Position numbers and translations under genes: made by a program. Of a stretch of 14,873 bases of DNA, positions 13,135-14,873 are shown one piece after another. Below the pieces are notes generated by a model. The model was not told where the DNA came from, searched no databases, and saw only the letters and a program-made list of their open reading frames with translations. The stretch is from contig CAJWET010000024.1 of the NCBI GenBank assembly GCA_913031515.1, forward strand, positions 1 to 14,873. Reading direction: 5' to 3'. The stretch is from an uncultured Acidimicrobiaceae bacterium. Lineage in GTDB: Bacteria > Actinomycetota > Acidimicrobiia > Acidimicrobiales > UBA8592. Numbering within the stretch: the first letter of the stretch is position 1; the number at the start of each line of letters is the position of its first letter.

Positions 13135-14736
13135 ATGAAAAAACTCCTCCTCCTCTTCCCGTTCCTCATGTTACTTTCATGTAGCAACGGAAAGGAAGAA
13201 CCGAAAGATGTACTAGAACCAACAGCTTCACCGGAAATATCAAGTCCGGAACCGACACCAACGACGGAACCGGAACCGACACCAACGACGGAACCGGCAC
13301 CGACACCGACGCCGGAACCGACGCCGGAACCGACACCAACACTGCGACCAACGCCGATTCCGGAACCATGGGAAGAAGTCCTACTTGCAGCCGGCTGCGA
13401 TAGGACTCCAACTGTTGAGCACTCATGGGAATGCCCTGAAGGAACTAACCTCTCAGGAGCTGATCTGAGTCACTCCTTGATAATGGATTCGACTTTCACC
13501 AATGTGGATTTCAGTGGAGCGAACTTCAGTCACTCGAATCTTCATACGGTTGTTTTCACTGGAATCCAATCTCTTCTGCCACAAGCAAACTTTGATTACT
13601 CAACTCTCATTGATTCAGTGTTTGATGGGAATTTATCTGGAGCCACGTTTAGAGAATCGGATATTTCAAATCCCTGGTTCCGGAGTGCAAACCTGACCGG
13701 AGCATCTTTCGAGGAAGCGACTCTTGTTGATGCTGACTTTTACTGGGGAAGAGTAGTTAAAACGAATTTCACTGGATTTACTGGACAAAACATAAGTTTC
13801 TATGGAGCGAAATTACACCAAGCGGACCTCTCTAATGCAAATATCATCGGCATGGATGCCGGATTAGCAGACCTTACTGGATTGAGAATGGTTGGAGCTA
13901 GTGTTTCGGAGGCAAACTTTTATAGGGCAAATATATACAGTGCAAACTTTAGCAACTCTGAGTTTCAAGGGGCAACAATGTATGGTGCCGGCATAGTTTA
14001 TTCGAACCTTTCTGGAGCTGACTTTTCCGGAGCGGATCTCACTGAAGCAATGCTTCGCCATGTAATTCTAGATGAATCGAATTTTGACAATGCTACTTTT
14101 ACGTGTGCTTTGGTTGATGCGTCAGCTATAGAAAGTATTGGTCCTTCAGCTATAAGTCCACCCGCTGAAGGGGAAGAGTGCGAAGATTATGGTAGCTCTC
14201 TTGAAGAACGGACTTGGGAGGTCACTTTGACCGGTGCGGGATGCAGTAAGGGTCTCAACGACGAACAGGTTCCACGTTGGGAATGCCCTCCCAATACAGA
14301 TTTCACTGGAACTGACTTGAGCTATGCCAATCTTAATTTTGCTAAATTACAATCGGCTATTTTTCATGACCTTGAAAACTGGAGTGTTGATTTTGTCGGA
14401 GCAGACCTTTCAGGATCTGACTTTGAAAACATGGATTTTATTGAATCAGGAACAAATTTCGTAGGGGCGGACCTTTCTGGAGCAAACTTGGCGGGCGTAC
14501 TCTTCCCTTGGCCGAATGATTGTTGTGGCGGCGGGTACATGGCCGGGGCAAATTTCTCTGGAGCGGATCTCACCGGAGCGGATTTGAGAACGGATCTGGT
14601 GTTTGTTGATTTTTCGAATGCTGATCTCACCGGCGCTGATCTCACCGGTGCTAATCTCACTGGCGCTGATTTTACAGGAGCGAATCTAGAGGGGACTATT
14701 CTTCCAGAGGGCTACGCGATAACTGATCTGCAATAA
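13135..14736 (+). CDS. Pentapeptide-repeat lipoprotein with two similar modules
   Basis: A 533-aa exported lipoprotein. MKKLLLLFPFLMLLSC is a clear signal peptide with lipobox LLSC (C16). A Pro/Thr/Glu linker (about 38-78) follows. Then two modules, each with a header and a pentapeptide-repeat block: header 1 (79-105, WEEVLLAAGC and WECPEGTNL) with repeats to about 325; header 2 (361-388, WEVTLTGAGC and WECPPNT) with repeats to about 521. Repeats follow A(D/N)LSGADL and end in ADLTG/ANLTG units, expected to fold as a right-handed quadrilateral beta-helix. Pentapeptide proteins of this sort have mixed roles, and nothing here reveals a partner. C460-463 region (NDCCGGG) interrupts the second helix. 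ATG 13135 is chosen over TTG 13108 because it begins the signal peptide. It lies 75 bp after the kinase stop and may share its transcript. Confidence 0.9.
   Translation: MKKLLLLFPFLMLLSCSNGKEEPKDVLEPTASPEISSPEPTPTTEPEPTPTTEPAPTPTPEPTPEPTPTLRPTPIPEPWEEVLLAAGCDRTPTVEHSWECPEGTNLSGADLSHSLIMDSTFTNVDFSGANFSHSNLHTVVFTGIQSLLPQANFDYSTLIDSVFDGNLSGATFRESDISNPWFRSANLTGASFEEATLVDADFYWGRVVKTNFTGFTGQNISFYGAKLHQADLSNANIIGMDAGLADLTGLRMVGASVSEANFYRANIYSANFSNSEFQGATMYGAGIVYSNLSGADFSGADLTEAMLRHVILDESNFDNATFTCALVDASAIESIGPSAISPPAEGEECEDYGSSLEERTWEVTLTGAGCSKGLNDEQVPRWECPPNTDFTGTDLSYANLNFAKLQSAIFHDLENWSVDFVGADLSGSDFENMDFIESGTNFVGADLSGANLAGVLFPWPNDCCGGGYMAGANFSGADLTGADLRTDLVFVDFSNADLTGADLTGANLTGADFTGANLEGTILPEGYAITDLQ
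13246..13368 (+). repeat. Imperfect coding repeat for Pro/Thr/Glu linker
   Basis: Copies of the unit EPTPTT/EPTPTP are written with CCGACACCAACGACGGAA-like DNA, two close copies at about 13252-13290. The stretch encodes the flexible spacer between lipid anchor and first header of the lipoprotein. Such repeats vary in length by slippage. Confidence 0.7.
14620..14694 (+). repeat. Five tandem 15-bp pentapeptide units
   Basis: Units GCTGATCTCACCGGC, GCTGATCTCACCGGT, then diverging copies encode ADLTG ADLTG ANLTG ADFTG ANLEG (residues 496-520 of the lipoprotein). The first two differ by one base, suggesting recent duplication. Confidence 0.8.
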
Positions 14737-14758
14737 TCCTTCACCAAACGTTTGAAAG

Positions 14759-14797
14759 AAAAAAGACTGATACCAGCCCATTACGGGCTGGTACCAG
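14759..14797 (-). terminator. Intrinsic terminator oriented for the minus strand
   Basis: TACCAGCCC (14771-14779) pairs perfectly with GGGCTGGTA (14785-14793) around ATTAC, with CTG/CAG extending the stem after one mismatch. An A-run at 14759-14764 would be a U-tract directly after the stem only when read on the minus strand. It therefore most likely ends a minus-strand gene lying beyond 14873. Confidence 0.75.
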
Positions 14798-14800
14798 AGA

Positions 14801-14819
14801 AGAAATTCCATAAATTTCT
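14801..14819 (+). terminator. Weak AT-rich hairpin after the lipoprotein gene
   Basis: AGAAATT and AATTTCT pair perfectly around CCATA, followed by a loosely T-rich stretch. It could help end plus-strand transcription from the pentapeptide gene, but the stem is short and AT-rich. The final 54 bp are very AT-rich with no gene visible. Confidence 0.25.
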
Positions 14820-14873
14820 AATGTTATACATTTATTTTTATATTCAGAATTTAGTATTTGATTAACTATTTTT

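Noticed and set aside
13166..13426. Minus-strand frame rich in Val/Pro/Ser opposite the lipoprotein linker
   Set aside because: It is the antisense shadow of the Pro/Thr/Glu repeat; the same applies to 14364-14660 opposite the pentapeptide repeats.

Overview
The window carries twelve protein-coding genes and a few candidate regulatory elements on a moderate-GC chromosome segment. There are no RNA genes, insertion sequences or CRISPR arrays. Gene content points to an actinobacterium. It has a relative of the mycobacterial mycothiol-linked thioredoxin-fold protein Rv2466c, a short pyruvate phosphate dikinase like the mycobacterial PpdK (Rv1127c, recalled at about 490 aa), a NarL/DevR-type response regulator with a DevS-like kinase core, and lipid-anchored or single-TM surface proteins with peptidoglycan-binding-like motifs. 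The moderate GC and the acidic, Thr/Glu-rich surface proteins fit an aquatic (perhaps marine) Acidimicrobiia lineage better than a high-GC soil actinomycete. This taxonomic placement is inference.

Region 1 (1-3204, minus strand) is a tight three-gene operon: an old-yellow-enzyme-type reductase with a C-terminal cysteine cluster, then a crotonase-fold protein that reads as a delta3-delta2-enoyl-CoA isomerase, then an acyl-CoA dehydrogenase with its catalytic Glu in the LCAD/IVD position. Together they look like an auxiliary beta-oxidation set for unsaturated or branched acyl-CoAs. A small palindrome sits in the divergent promoter region.

Region 2 (3314-5153) has a two-gene plus-strand operon, an Rv2466c-like protein with a single active-site Cys (CPWA) and a cupin with unusual metal ligands. 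It runs tail-to-tail into, and overlaps by 9 bp, the essential ribosome-assembly GTPase gene engB.

Region 3 (5430-14736) is an envelope and signalling neighbourhood. It starts with a putative lipoprotein zinc peptidase (HEAGH) carrying a peptidoglycan-binding-like motif. A convergent operon follows in which a Fur-family repressor and a LuxR-type response regulator overlap by ATGA. Then come a divergent PPDK lacking the PEP/pyruvate barrel, a single-TM protein with the same peptidoglycan-binding-like motif and an unrecognised ectodomain, a probable gene remnant, a soluble histidine kinase whose sensor is a duplicated two-PAS module, and a pentapeptide-repeat lipoprotein built of two similar modules. 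The kinase (HisKA_3 type) and the response regulator are the only two-component proteins here and are of matching families, so they plausibly form a pair split by about 3.5 kb.

The most unusual points are the fused Fur/response-regulator operon next to a stripped-down PPDK, the two surface proteins sharing one motif on either side of that operon, the duplicated sensor, and a 25-bp palindrome upstream of the peptidase gene. The right end holds a hairpin whose A-run makes it a terminator for a minus-strand gene lying beyond the window.
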